Origin: UBA1206 sp050953105
GTDB lineage: Bacteria > Bacillota > Clostridia > Oscillospirales > CAG-382
Length of the DNA stretch: 64,000 nucleotides
NCBI GenBank assembly: GCA_050953105.1
Contig: JBMNMA010000001.1
Span: 442,942-506,941 of the forward strand
Reading direction: 5' to 3'
Shown one piece after another: positions 52,451 through 61,307 of the stretch. Numbering within the stretch: the first letter of the stretch is position 1; each line of letters begins with the position of its first letter. The notes below the pieces were generated by a model, which worked only from the letters and a program-made list of their open reading frames with translations, was not told the origin of the DNA and ran no database searches. The position numbers and the translations under genes are program-made.

Positions 52451-53800
52451 ATAGAGGCCTCTATTATAACCGGCATAATAACCGGCTTTCTTTTGGTTTT
52501 CTGGGCAATGGCCGAGGATAAATCCTCCCTTAACCTAAGTTTAATTGCCTCAAAGTCCCGCAGATTTTTAGAAAGGCATCTTTCAAGTGACTTTCTGGAC
52601 AGCCTTCTCAGCTCGTCAAGCAGCTCTTCCGATTCCTTAACATACACAAACCCCTTTGAGTTTATGTCCGGGCCGGTTATAACCGTATTGGTGGAAAAAT
52701 CAACGGTTGCATATACTATAAGGACGCCGTCCTCGGCAAGGCGCTTACGGTCCCTTAACACCGTGGAGCCTACGTCCCCCACGCCGTAGCCGTCTACCAG
52801 CACCTGACCGGAGGGAACCTCTCCGTTTACGGAAAAGGAATGCCTTGTAAGCTCAATAACTTTGCCGGTTTCGGGTATAATTATATTGGAGGATTTAAGC
52901 CCCATTTCCTTAGCCAGCTCGGCATGGCGTTTTAAATGCTTGTATTCGCCGTGGAGGGGAACAAAGCATTCGGGCCGGGTTAAGGCATGGATTAGCTTTA
53001 ATTCCTCGGCACAGGCGTGGCCGGACACGTGAACTTCCGCCGCAGCGTCGTTGACCACCTCTACACCCTTTTTAAGAAGCTCGTTTATGATGCTGTTTAT
53101 CATTCTCTCGTTGCCGGGTATGGGGGAGGAGGATAAAATTACAAGGTCGTTCTTGCCCACGGCAACCTGATTATGCTCGCCGAAAGCCATTCGGTATAAC
53201 GCCGACATGGGTTCCCCCTGGCTGCCGGTGGTTATTAATGTTACCTGTCCGGGGGACAGCTTTTTAATATCCCCTATATCCACAATGGTGCCTTCGGGTA
53301 TATCCATATAACCGAGCCTAATGGCGGCGTTGACAATGTTGACCATAGACCGCCCAAGCAGAACCACCTTTCTGCCGTATTTGGCGGAGGTGTTTATTAT
53401 CTGCTGAACCCGGTGAATGTTTGACGAAAAGGTGGCTACAAGGATACGCTTGTCTTTTATGGCGAAATACCTTTCAAAGGAGGTATAAAGCCTTATTTCG
53501 GTGGGGGTGTAGCCGGGGCGTTCCACGTTGGTGGAATCACACATAAGCAGCCTGACGCCCTTTGAACCCAAAATGGCAAACCGCTGAAGGTCTATGGTTT
53601 CACCGTGGACTGGGGTGTGGTCGATTTTAAAGTCACCGGTGTAAATTATCCGTCCCGCCGGGGTTTCGATATTTAACGCCACAGCGTCGGGAATGGAATG
53701 GGTAACGGGAATAAACTCAATGGTAAACTGCCCCAGTTTAATTGTCTGTCCGGGGCTGGTTTCAATAAGCTTGGACTGCTTTAATATTCCGTCTTCCACG
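52447..53800 (-). CDS. rnj: ribonuclease J, C-terminal 450 residues (5' end lost at a junction)
   Basis: RNase J is the Firmicute 5'-3' exo/endoribonuclease. What remains starts at VEDGILKQSKL and includes the metal-binding THSIPD, GDFKID, CDSTN, HVSGHACAEELKL and PLHGEY segments up to the C-terminal dimerisation domain. The first 100 or so residues, including the essential HxHxDH motif, are missing. The reading frame continues by chance into unrelated sequence, giving a 632-residue fusion starting at 54345. In the real organism the gene is presumably whole, and the break is a contig artefact or recombination. Confidence 0.88.
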
Positions 53801-54345
53801 CCTTGTTCCACGATCCGGTTGGCGATCTGAGAGGGTATCACCAGCATTTTCTCGTTGTCTTCAATCAGCAGCCGTTGCGGTTTGACCTTTATATCTCCTT
53901 CGGACAAGCCGAACAAATTCAACTCAGCCAGACTCTGCGCCCGGTTGTTCTTCCAGGCGCGACCTTGCTGGACAAGCTTTTTACCCTTGGTGACGGCGCA
54001 AAAGAGCCTGCCGAATTGCACAAAGTGAATCTCACTATCGAATATCGCTCCAAAGAACAGCGACAATCCTTTTTCCCGCAGTTCAGTCTTGCGTAGCCGC
54101 GCGTGCATCTTCCAATGAAAGTCGGCAAAAAAAGTGCGCAGCCAGTTGTCTATTTCCATGCGGCTCACGCTGGCTATCGACGAATTCATGATTTCCAGCT
54201 TCACTTCCGCCTGGATCTCTTCCAGAACGCTGTCCTGTTCTTCATGCCTGATGCAGACAAACCATCCCCAGTGGCCATCCTGGGAGGCCTGCCAGTCACA
54301 GAGGCTGCCGGGAAAGGTGGACAGTTTGCTTTTGATCGAGATCAT
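53801..54345 (-). pseudogene. N-terminal part of an unknown conserved protein, foreign to the flanking chromosome
   Basis: About 181 residues, beginning MISIKSKLSTFPGSL and ending near IPSQIANRIVEQ, are fused in frame to RNase J. The sequence includes a compact run with ISMRE-like MEIDNWLRTFFADF and FFGAIFDSEIHFVQFGRLFCAV. I do not recognise the family; a PP2C-like fold is possible but weakly supported. It directly follows the broken radical SAM gene (stop and start adjacent), suggesting a three-gene operon in its source genome. Confidence 0.45.
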
Positions 54346-55428
54346 TTAATGCCACCATTTGATAAATGAACGCCAGAACACCCTGATAAGGGTGGGAAGA
54401 TCCATCAGCATGTTGGTATAGGCGGCGTTTGCCAGGGGACACCAGCATTCGCGCTTGTGGATCGAACGGCGTTCCAGTTCTGCTTCATGATGAAACCAAA
54501 TGCGCCGGAAATTGTATTTTTCCTTACGCAAATTGCCCAGGCCTTTAGCTTTGACGCAGCAAGTCCAGATATCACCATCCGGAGATATCTGCGCCGAAGC
54601 TATGCCGGAATAGCAGGGGATTATCTGGCGTTGATCCCGCATGATCTTTTTCACCATGTTGTAATACTCGATCCTGAAAGCCATGGTGATCTTGCTCATT
54701 GCCCTTGTAGCTGCCGTTTTTTATGCGGTGGATGAGAAAGTCTATTGCGGATTTATACGCAATCAAGCTGGGTGTGATGTTTGCGCCGATGGTGTCGAGT
54801 TCCACTCTTTCCTCAGCGATCTCGGTGATGTAGGAATCAGGTTCCAGGCGCATCAGTTCGGTAGCGATGCTGGGAAAGCTGTCCACATTGAACAGCGAGA
54901 TCACTGTGTGGATTCCCACCGTCAGATTCGGTAACTTGAGCGATTGGAGCCTGCGCAGGGTAGCCAGCGCTTTTTTATAGTTACCCGGCACTTTCTGATC
55001 TCGTCGTGCTGATTTTCCACTCCATCTATAGAGATATTGATTATTATCTGCGCTTTGGGGCAGGCTTTGGCGATCGCTTCCACTTTTTCGGCAATACCCT
55101 GGGTCAGGATTCCATTGGTGGGTATATTGATAATGCGGGGACGGGATATCTTGTAGATCGTGGTGACGATCTGGACCAGGTCCTGCCGCAGAAACGGCTC
55201 TCCTCCGCTGAAGGTGATCCAATAGGGAGACCTGCCGATGCTTTTGAATGTTTTTACATATTCCTCGACGCTGAAGTCACGTGCTTTTTTCTTCCAGACA
55301 TTGCAGGTGCTGCAGCGGGAATTGCATGTGTAGAGCAAGCTTACAGTATAGTTCATGGGCAGTAGCCGCGGAAACCCAAGATGCTTCATAAACCAATAGG
55401 CTACTATCCTCAGTAACAGCTTCAGCAT
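54346..55428 (-). pseudogene. radical SAM/SPASM enzyme broken by two frameshifts
   Basis: Three frames add up to one protein of about 360 residues. The first piece has the cluster motif CNSRCSTC, FSGGEPFLRQDLV and NISIDG. The second carries the barrel's end (from KVPGNYKKALATL). The third has a SPASM-like end (IPCYSGIASAQISPDGDIWTC, then CWCPLANA). The first shift, near 54,993, fits loss of one G (AAAGTG for AAAGGTG); the second, near 54,695, fits one extra A. The function of this family member, perhaps peptide or polymer modification, is unknown. Its ATG overlaps the stop of the glycosyltransferase. Confidence 0.75.
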
Positions 55429-56228
55429 TATTCCTCGTGTTGTTCTTGTTTGGTTTTTTTAGCGGAGTTGGCTATCTCCCAAGCGAAAGGATTCTTCTTT
55501 TTTACGTGATAATCCCAACTTCCCAGCATGCGGCTGTAGGCCTCCAAAGCCATAACCGCGAATACCTTGCCAGCCGTGAGCGGCCGTTCACGCAGCTCGT
55601 CCAGCATGATCCAAAACAGGGTCCCTTTGTCCTGCGAAGCCACCTTGTAATCCTGCGTCTGCTGAAGCCAGAGATGCCCATTCTGGATCCGGCGGCGTTG
55701 CTTGATGAAGTCTCTCAGCTTCTCGGGGCCTTTGTTGTGTATCACGGCTTCCGGAATATAGCGCAGTTTCAAGCCTGCCTGCCTGACGATTGCTTCGATG
55801 CTGGCTTCATCCACAGCGGATTCGGCAGGGAATGGATTCCATCAACTTGCGGAACGCGATCATTTCCCCCAATTTGGGCGAGATCATTGCCATGCGGTGA
55901 TGTAAGCGCCAAAGCAGATGCACCGCGAAACCCATGAAAGTGTTTTCGTCGTTCACCGGAACAGGCCTGCCGCCAGTGGCTCCGATCCGTTCATCACGGA
56001 AAGCGCTCACCAGCCGTTCGATAGTTCTGGGGGCAGGGATCACGTCACCACTTATCACCACCAAATAGGGAGATGTGGCCTGGGCTAAAAAAAGATTGAT
56101 GGCGGAGGATTTGCCTTCCCGCCGGGCTTGCCTTATCAGTTTCACCTGCGGATGGGACTGGGAGTATTCTGCCACCAGTTCATCGGTTCCATCCGTGCTG
56201 GCGCTGGATACCACAATTATCTCGGCTA
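55428..56228 (-). pseudogene. family 2 glycosyltransferase, frameshifted and truncated at a junction
   Basis: The upstream piece has VKIAEIIVVSSASTDGT, REGKSSAINLFL and VISGDVIP, the hallmarks of a GT2 catalytic domain with nucleotide-sugar-binding acidic residues. It begins in mid-domain because sequence before about 56,230 is phage DNA. A single extra base in ATTCCCTGCC near 55,835 shifts the frame; restoring it joins ESIPAESAV to DEASIEAIVRQAGLKLRYIPEA. The rest runs to the stop next to the radical SAM gene. Confidence 0.78.
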
Positions 56229-56723
56229 TTTTGACGTTGCGCTCTTAACTATAGTTGCACCGTTCTTCTCTTCAACCTTGGTAAGATTGCCACTGGTATA
56301 TGTCAGGGTCAGAGAGCGTGTATCGGTTTGCAATTTCAATGCCTTAACCTTGTTTATGTCTGTATTTGAGGTGCCTAGTATCATATGCCCACTGTGGGGG
56401 GCAACCTTGGCTTCGTGCGTATCTACTTTAGCCTGTGCGCCTGAGGGGGTTTCGGCCCCAATATCAGCAGGCGTAATGGCATCGCTACCCCCTGCGTGAC
56501 TAGCTTTATGGGCGGTCGGTGGCATAGCTTCGGGGAAGTCCGTTATGTCGGCAACCCCATGTTCGTGCTCCGTCGGAGGCATTGCATCAGGGAGGCCGAT
56601 CGGCTTCTGCAGGCGTCGCTCTAGCTGCTCAATATCTTTCTGCAACTCTTTATGCTTCTTAATCAGCTCCCCGATCTGCGCATCCAGGCGCGGGTCGGAG
56701 AAGTGCGCTAGTCTACGAGGCAT
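56229..56723 (-). CDS. phage fibre-like protein, 3' end cut at a junction
   Basis: The protein of 165 residues has a coiled-coil start (about 10-45, with KKHKELQKDIEQLERRLQ), two copies of a DAMPPTEH/EAMPPTAH unit, and the tail-fibre motif HAGGSDAITPADIGAETPSGAQAKVD. It ends TYTSGNLTKVEEKNGA, a repeat style that normally continues, and the stop codon coincides with the switch to glycosyltransferase sequence, so it is probably truncated. It shares HAxGGxDxITPADIGA with the 305-residue fibre protein. Confidence 0.6.
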
Positions 56724-56735
56724 AGCAATGCCCTC

Positions 56736-57830
56736 CTATGCAGTCAACCATGTTGCTATTGTCTTTTTCTGCCTGAGACTCAGCCAATACTGCATACCTG
56801 TTGTGAAGCCCCGAAGGTGCTTGCAGTATCCTTCAGTTGGGACAATAACGTCACCTGTATGCCTCAAGTTTTCACATGCACAGAAACCGACACCCATGCA
56901 CAGATTGCGAGCATGACACGACAGACATTCAGGGCGGTCAATCGAGAACCTATCAATTCTCTTGGACAACGCGATGGCTGATTCATTCACATCCATGCTG
57001 TAGACGTTACCAACGCGCCATTCATCCATCTCAACCTCATTATGGCAAAGGTGCAGATTGCCCACGGGGTCAACACCCCATGCGAATTTCCCAGCATTAC
57101 ACTTGTTTCCTTGATAGTTTTGCTTACCGCTTTCTAGGCGCGTTAATGCCTGTCTAATAAAGCGGGACGGGCAATTCCCGCCTGAATAGTAGTCAGCCAA
57201 TTCCATGTATGCTTTGGCTACCTGTCTTTCATCCCAGCCTGGCGCGCCTAATGCCGGGACAATCTGAATAGATGTTGCGCCTATCTCTTCAAGTGCCCTG
57301 AAGCGTCCTACAAGGTCGTAATCTCCATTGTTGGGCGCCCATGTGCCCCTCGCGGTAATCCACTTGCCTTGCGACGGCAGGAGCTTCTGGAAGTTCTCGG
57401 CGACACGTTCCCATGTTTCCCTACCATCTGTAGTGCGCCGTGCTTTGTGGTGCTCAGGCCCACCGTCGATAGAGTAGACATAGATACGAACATCATTGTC
57501 TGCCAACCATTGAATGCGTTCATCATTCAGCAGCCACCCATTTGTTGTAATTGAAATTTCCAAGTCGGGTGCATATGCCCTCGCATGTTGAATCAATCCA
57601 AACTGAGTCAAAGGCTCTGTTCCAAAGAACCTTAATGCCTTCGGCTTCTCGCACACCCGACGCAAGAAATCCACACAGTCCATGAGCGTCTGCCGCGTCA
57701 TGACTCTATGCTCGCCACGTTTTGCCACGAAGCAATACTCACACGCAAATGGGCAAGAGCCTATGCCAGACTCAACGTATATTGTCAGTTCGCGAATCTT
57801 TTGCTTCTTAGCAGTCAAGATAAGATTCAT
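56736..57830 (-). CDS. phage-encoded radical SAM/SPASM maturase-like enzyme
   Basis: The 364-residue protein has the radical SAM cluster motif C26-PFA-C30-EY-C33, a GGEP-like FFGTEP, and YVYSIDGG. The C-terminal SPASM-like region carries further cysteines: C244 to C262 with GX4C spacing, C302-x2-C305-x5-C311, C317, C319 and C336, enough for two auxiliary iron-sulfur clusters. SPASM enzymes of this layout make thioether or carbon-carbon links in ribosomal peptides (sactipeptides, ranthipeptides). It starts nine bases after the Cys-repeat protein, its likely substrate, and sits within phage fibre genes. The intact frame contrasts with the broken radical SAM gene at 55 kb, to which it is not close. 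Confidence 0.85.
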   Translation of the reverse strand: MNLILTAKKQKIRELTIYVESGIGSCPFACEYCFVAKRGEHRVMTRQTLMDCVDFLRRVCEKPKALRFFGTEPLTQFGLIQHARAYAPDLEISITTNGWLLNDERIQWLADNDVRIYVYSIDGGPEHHKARRTTDGRETWERVAENFQKLLPSQGKWITARGTWAPNNGDYDLVGRFRALEEIGATSIQIVPALGAPGWDERQVAKAYMELADYYSGGNCPSRFIRQALTRLESGKQNYQGNKCNAGKFAWGVDPVGNLHLCHNEVEMDEWRVGNVYSMDVNESAIALSKRIDRFSIDRPECLSCHARNLCMGVGFCACENLRHTGDVIVPTEGYCKHLRGFTTGMQYWLSLRQKKTIATWLTA

Positions 57831-57839
57831 CTGCGCCTC

Positions 57840-58526
57840 CTAACCTCCCACTTCCTCCACAGTCATGCAGTGACCTTCACACGCTGTTTCGCATTTCTCG
57901 CATTGTGTCATACAAGAGCCTGTCATGCAGTCAGTTTGGCACGTCTGACAGCCGTATTCACATGCCTCGCATGCGCTTTGACACGTCTCACATGTAGACT
58001 CGCAAGCCTGACATGTTCCCTCGCATGTTGTCTCACATGTCTCACATGTCTCACACGTCTCACATGTCTCACACGTCTCACATGTCTCACACGTCTCACA
58101 TGTCTCACACGTCTCACACGTCTCACATGTCATACAGCTTGTTTCGCAAGCAGTCTCACACTTCTCACATTGATCCTGGCATGATTCCATGCACTTGCTT
58201 CCGCATAGTCGCATCTTGCGCTTGCCGGAGTCCAGAAAGCAGAACGATTGTCCTTCCACCCATATGCTTCCAGGCTGGCCGGTGGTGTTCTTTACGAACC
58301 CTCTGTAAAGTTCTCGGTAATAGCCGCTGCTATCGATGTAACACAGCCTGCTTCCAGATACCCACACACTACCGGGTTCTGCGCCCGGCGGTTTTAACTG
58401 CTCAAAAAAGGGGAAAGTCGGTATAGTTACCCACTTCGTGTTGCCAGCGTGCCTGCGCTTCACGCCGGACGCATCGAGCCAAGCAAAATAGTTGCCTTCT
58501 ACCCAGTATGAGCCAGGCTTTGCCAT
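57840..58526 (-). CDS. Cys-rich phage protein with tandem CET repeats, putative radical SAM substrate
   Basis: The 228-residue protein has two halves. Residues 1-107 contain three repeats of the form PGSxWVxGxxxxxxDxSG (starting near 4, 50 and 84), probably short beta-hairpins. Residues 108-220 contain 33 cysteines, including 11 tandem Cys-Glu-Thr units at 134-166, with other spacings C-x2-C and C-x3-C (SCMTC, CQACESTCETCQSAC), ending in a short acidic tail. There is no signal peptide. No metallothionein or zinc-finger family fits such regular CET units. Position in a fibre cluster and the following radical SAM gene suggest a virion protein crosslinked through its cysteines. Function is inferred. 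Confidence 0.75.
   Translation of the reverse strand: MAKPGSYWVEGNYFAWLDASGVKRRHAGNTKWVTIPTFPFFEQLKPPGAEPGSVWVSGSRLCYIDSSGYYRELYRGFVKNTTGQPGSIWVEGQSFCFLDSGKRKMRLCGSKCMESCQDQCEKCETACETSCMTCETCETCETCETCETCETCETCETCETCETCETTCEGTCQACESTCETCQSACEACEYGCQTCQTDCMTGSCMTQCEKCETACEGHCMTVEEVGG
58029..58127 (-). repeat. 11 tandem 9-bp units encoding Cys-Glu-Thr
   Basis: On the coding strand the unit is TGTGAGAC(A/G). The third Thr base alternates A and G for most of the array, giving an 18-bp higher-order period, which suggests expansion by slippage or unequal exchange of a two-unit block. Confidence 0.95.
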
Positions 58527-58542
58527 ACGCGCTCACCCCTCG

Positions 58543-59460
58543 TCATGTAGCCCATTTGTCCGTACCGACAGGCACCACGATTCGTGCGTTTCCCGACACA
58601 TTGAAATTGATAACGCCTGTCGGGTTACCGCCTGATACCGGCAGAAAGTCCGAAGCACTTTTACCGCCCACTGTTGCGGCATCACCTGTTATGGAACCTG
58701 GTAGTTTACCAGTCTCATCACGGACAGGGATAGTGCTCGCTGTAGTGCTCTGATCCGCATCATACCCATCCAGCTTGTCAGCATCTAAGCCACTGGCTGC
58801 TCCCGCTGCTCCCCATACAGCAGCAATAGCTTCCTCATCTGTATAGCGTACATGATGGGCTGATGGGCTTCCTGTATGTGCGCCTATGAAGCTTGCTACA
58901 TCTCCTGCCGTAGCTGCCCCAATGTCAGCAGGGGTTATGGGGTCTGCTCCACCTGTTGCGTGTGTTTCGGCGTGTGCAGCAGCCACCATTTCGCCTGTTG
59001 CGGTAAGCGTCAGCGTCTGAGTTGCAGGGTTAGTAGATACTGTAATACCTGTGCCTTGAGCTATCGTCACCGCCCCACCAGGCGTACCAAGACCGTTAAT
59101 CTTAGCAATGCCTGAATGTTTGTCATCGTCGTCCACATGCTCTTTCGCTGCTTTAAGAGTTATCGGCGGGTCTTTCTTCCAGTCGTCAAGCCCCAGGACA
59201 GCCCTTAACCTATTAGCAATACGCCCCACCAGCAAATGTAGCTTGCCCTGGTTAGACGTGGGAGACTGGCTCTGGTCAACAGTGAACCGGTCTGACATGT
59301 TATCAGGCCCTATACCGCCAGTGGAACCGTCCTTTAGCAGCGTGCTTGGGTCTAGCATATGGAACAGGTTATCGAGATCGTATTCTATCTGGTCAGGCCC
59401 TGCTGTCCCTACTGAATACTGACCTACGTCAGCACTAAACGTGCGCTTTGGTTTAGCCAT
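58543..59460 (-). CDS. phage tail fibre/appendage protein
   Basis: The 305-residue protein has a structured N-terminus (about 1-110), the fibre motif HAETHATGGADPITPADIGA (about 170), LDADKLDGYDAD (about 225) and a C-terminal GKSASDFLPVSGG region, all common in repetitive phage fibres. Its start lies between the nozzle-like gene and the Cys-rich protein gene, and it is 16 bases from the latter. It may attach to the tail through its N-terminus. It shares the ITPADIGA motif with the 165-residue protein beyond the radical SAM gene. Confidence 0.72.
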   Translation of the reverse strand: MAKPKRTFSADVGQYSVGTAGPDQIEYDLDNLFHMLDPSTLLKDGSTGGIGPDNMSDRFTVDQSQSPTSNQGKLHLLVGRIANRLRAVLGLDDWKKDPPITLKAAKEHVDDDDKHSGIAKINGLGTPGGAVTIAQGTGITVSTNPATQTLTLTATGEMVAAAHAETHATGGADPITPADIGAATAGDVASFIGAHTGSPSAHHVRYTDEEAIAAVWGAAGAASGLDADKLDGYDADQSTTASTIPVRDETGKLPGSITGDAATVGGKSASDFLPVSGGNPTGVINFNVSGNARIVVPVGTDKWAT

Positions 59461-59471
59461 AGATTCTCACC

Positions 59472-61307
59472 TCAGTTCTCAAGACGTGTACCCTTTGCCC
59501 TTATCGGCCTATACTCAAATGCAATGCCATAGATAGTAGTTGGCATGTCCATTTGAGCGTTTGAGACTTCCACCTGCACCCTGTGACCGCTTTGGCTAAT
59601 CTTGAGGCGTGACGTTACAAGACTCCTCCAGCCCCACATTTCGCCCCATTTGTCGCCCCATATGAACGAGTCATATACAGTCGCATCTGTTAGCTCCAGC
59701 ACAGCAATGTCATCTACTTTTATCCTTGAGTCTATCCGGCATACGTCAACGTCCGATTGTCTGAATGCTACGAACAACCTTGTCATGCGCTTCTTGTGGA
59801 ATGGATAGTCCAACGTATAAGGCTTTGTAGCAGCTAACATACGAACCGGCCTATTCCCATAGTCGCGATACCCTTCACCCATCTTGACGATATACCCATC
59901 AGTGGCTGCAAGCAGGTCTCCGTTCTGGCGGTAGCAGAAGTCGTTGATATACAAGTCGGTATATCTGGTGAAGGCGTGTAGCCCCCAGTCATAGACAAGC
60001 ACACGGTTATTCCGGTCAATAGCGGAATCGTCACAGTATGCAAGGAGATACCGTTCATTATACGGGTCGTAGACAGCACAACACTTATCAGGATGAACAA
60101 TGCCTCTAATAGCGTTAGTCACTCGGTTAGCAGCCAGGTTTGCTATCAACTCTTCACCAGGTGCCAACGTGACTGTATATGCAAGGATTGCAGGGGAGAT
60201 AGCATATACTCCACCTATGCCTAAGAAGGTCAGCGAGTTCTGCGTCAGTGCTATGCTGCGTTCTGCTACTGTCCCTTGCCCAGTCGGGAGCTTCTCCCAT
60301 ATAGCGTCCTCATCTGGGTCTAGCCCGCGCCATATCCATATACTGTGCCGGTAGAACACCATTACCGCATCGCCGAATAGGGCAAGCCCGGTGATTGGCC
60401 CGTCGCCGGTAGTCGGGACAAGCATTGATGTTTTAGGGAAGTATGCAGGCTCGTTAGGTTCGCTAAAATAAAGAGCAGTGGGGTTCTCAGAATCCCCTGC
60501 TGCAAAGATTCTAAAACTCTTCGGGTGACGCACTATAAACCCGCATCGCTTAATAGGAGCAAGGTCATTCTCGCTACGTATAGCAGAGCCAAGGTCGTAA
60601 TCTGCGGTTGTGTCGTCGTAAGACGTGGAAGTATTGTTCTCGATAGTCGCAAGCCTGCGTAGGACTGTTCCGCCTACCATAGTCCGGTATAACCTGCGGT
60701 ACATAGTGCCTTCAGGCCCTTTTGGTATGCTGCTCCAGGTAATCTTCTGCCCCTTGGTGATAGTCACGCTGGATTCTTGCGACGCTTCAGACTCTACACC
60801 AAATTCATCAACAAACACTACGCAACCCTTATACGTGCCAGCTTTCAGCTCCGTCTCAGGGTCAGCAGCTTTGCCGGTTAGAGTAGGCGCAGATGGCGGA
60901 GAAGCTGCTTGCACAGCCTGTACAGTAGTCCCGTCATAGACGCGATACTCAGCACCATCCACGAAATACAGCGCATCCTTGAGGAAGAACCAGCCTATAC
61001 GAGACGAATCAAGCTCCTGCACAGGAGTCTTGGTGCCGTCATCTGCAATAGTGCATAGCGTTTTCCCAATGACAGCCATCAGGATGTTGTCGCCGGAATC
61101 GCGTGACCACTCGAACAACTGTTCTACTTGTGCGCCATAAGATTCTTCATTAAGCGCAACAGTCCCGCGCCGTTTCGACAAGCCTCCGCGCTCGGCGAGG
61201 TCGATGTTGTCTGCCAATGCGAGTTCGTTGTCGGCAAGATTGTCCGGGGCAGCATCACAGTTCCAACCGCCCCGGAAGTCATAGTACGGTTTCAGCAGCT
61301 TTGCCAT
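59472..61307 (-). CDS. phage tail-nozzle/stabilisation-like beta-propeller protein
   Basis: The 611-residue protein opens with YYDFRGGWNCDAAPDNLADNE and DNIDLAERGGLSKRRGT, the typical start of large phage proteins that form the tail nozzle or DNA-plugging part of short-tailed phages. Repeated strand motifs (for example LAYCDDSAIDRNNRVLVYD) suggest a propeller. Its start overlaps the end of the adaptor gene. Assignment is by sequence pattern and position rather than a close homologue. Confidence 0.65.
   Translation of the reverse strand: MAKLLKPYYDFRGGWNCDAAPDNLADNELALADNIDLAERGGLSKRRGTVALNEESYGAQVEQLFEWSRDSGDNILMAVIGKTLCTIADDGTKTPVQELDSSRIGWFFLKDALYFVDGAEYRVYDGTTVQAVQAASPPSAPTLTGKAADPETELKAGTYKGCVVFVDEFGVESEASQESSVTITKGQKITWSSIPKGPEGTMYRRLYRTMVGGTVLRRLATIENNTSTSYDDTTADYDLGSAIRSENDLAPIKRCGFIVRHPKSFRIFAAGDSENPTALYFSEPNEPAYFPKTSMLVPTTGDGPITGLALFGDAVMVFYRHSIWIWRGLDPDEDAIWEKLPTGQGTVAERSIALTQNSLTFLGIGGVYAISPAILAYTVTLAPGEELIANLAANRVTNAIRGIVHPDKCCAVYDPYNERYLLAYCDDSAIDRNNRVLVYDWGLHAFTRYTDLYINDFCYRQNGDLLAATDGYIVKMGEGYRDYGNRPVRMLAATKPYTLDYPFHKKRMTRLFVAFRQSDVDVCRIDSRIKVDDIAVLELTDATVYDSFIWGDKWGEMWGWRSLVTSRLKISQSGHRVQVEVSNAQMDMPTTIYGIAFEYRPIRAKGTRLEN

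Noticed and set aside
53023..53040. Third parS-like CACGTGAA motif
   Set aside because: Only the central bases match; the flanks depart from the consensus.
53801..54345. A genuine new RNase J variant with a novel N-terminal domain
   Set aside because: The RNase J catalytic HxHxDH region is missing rather than preceded by an extra domain, and the neighbouring genes are broken and unrelated.
58029..58127. CRISPR array
   Set aside because: The units are 9 bp, contiguous and in frame in a coding sequence; there are no spacers.
58013..58426. Open frames opposite the CET array (repeated Met-Ser-His-Thr and Leu-Thr-Cys units)
   Set aside because: They are mirror frames of the 9-bp repeat on the other strand, with no ribosome binding site. 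The minus-strand protein has clear N-terminal homology repeats and operon context.
57840..58526. Metallothionein or zinc-finger protein
   Set aside because: Cysteine spacing is dominated by strict CET triplets without His or the patterns of those families, and a radical SAM gene follows directly. Metal binding is not excluded.
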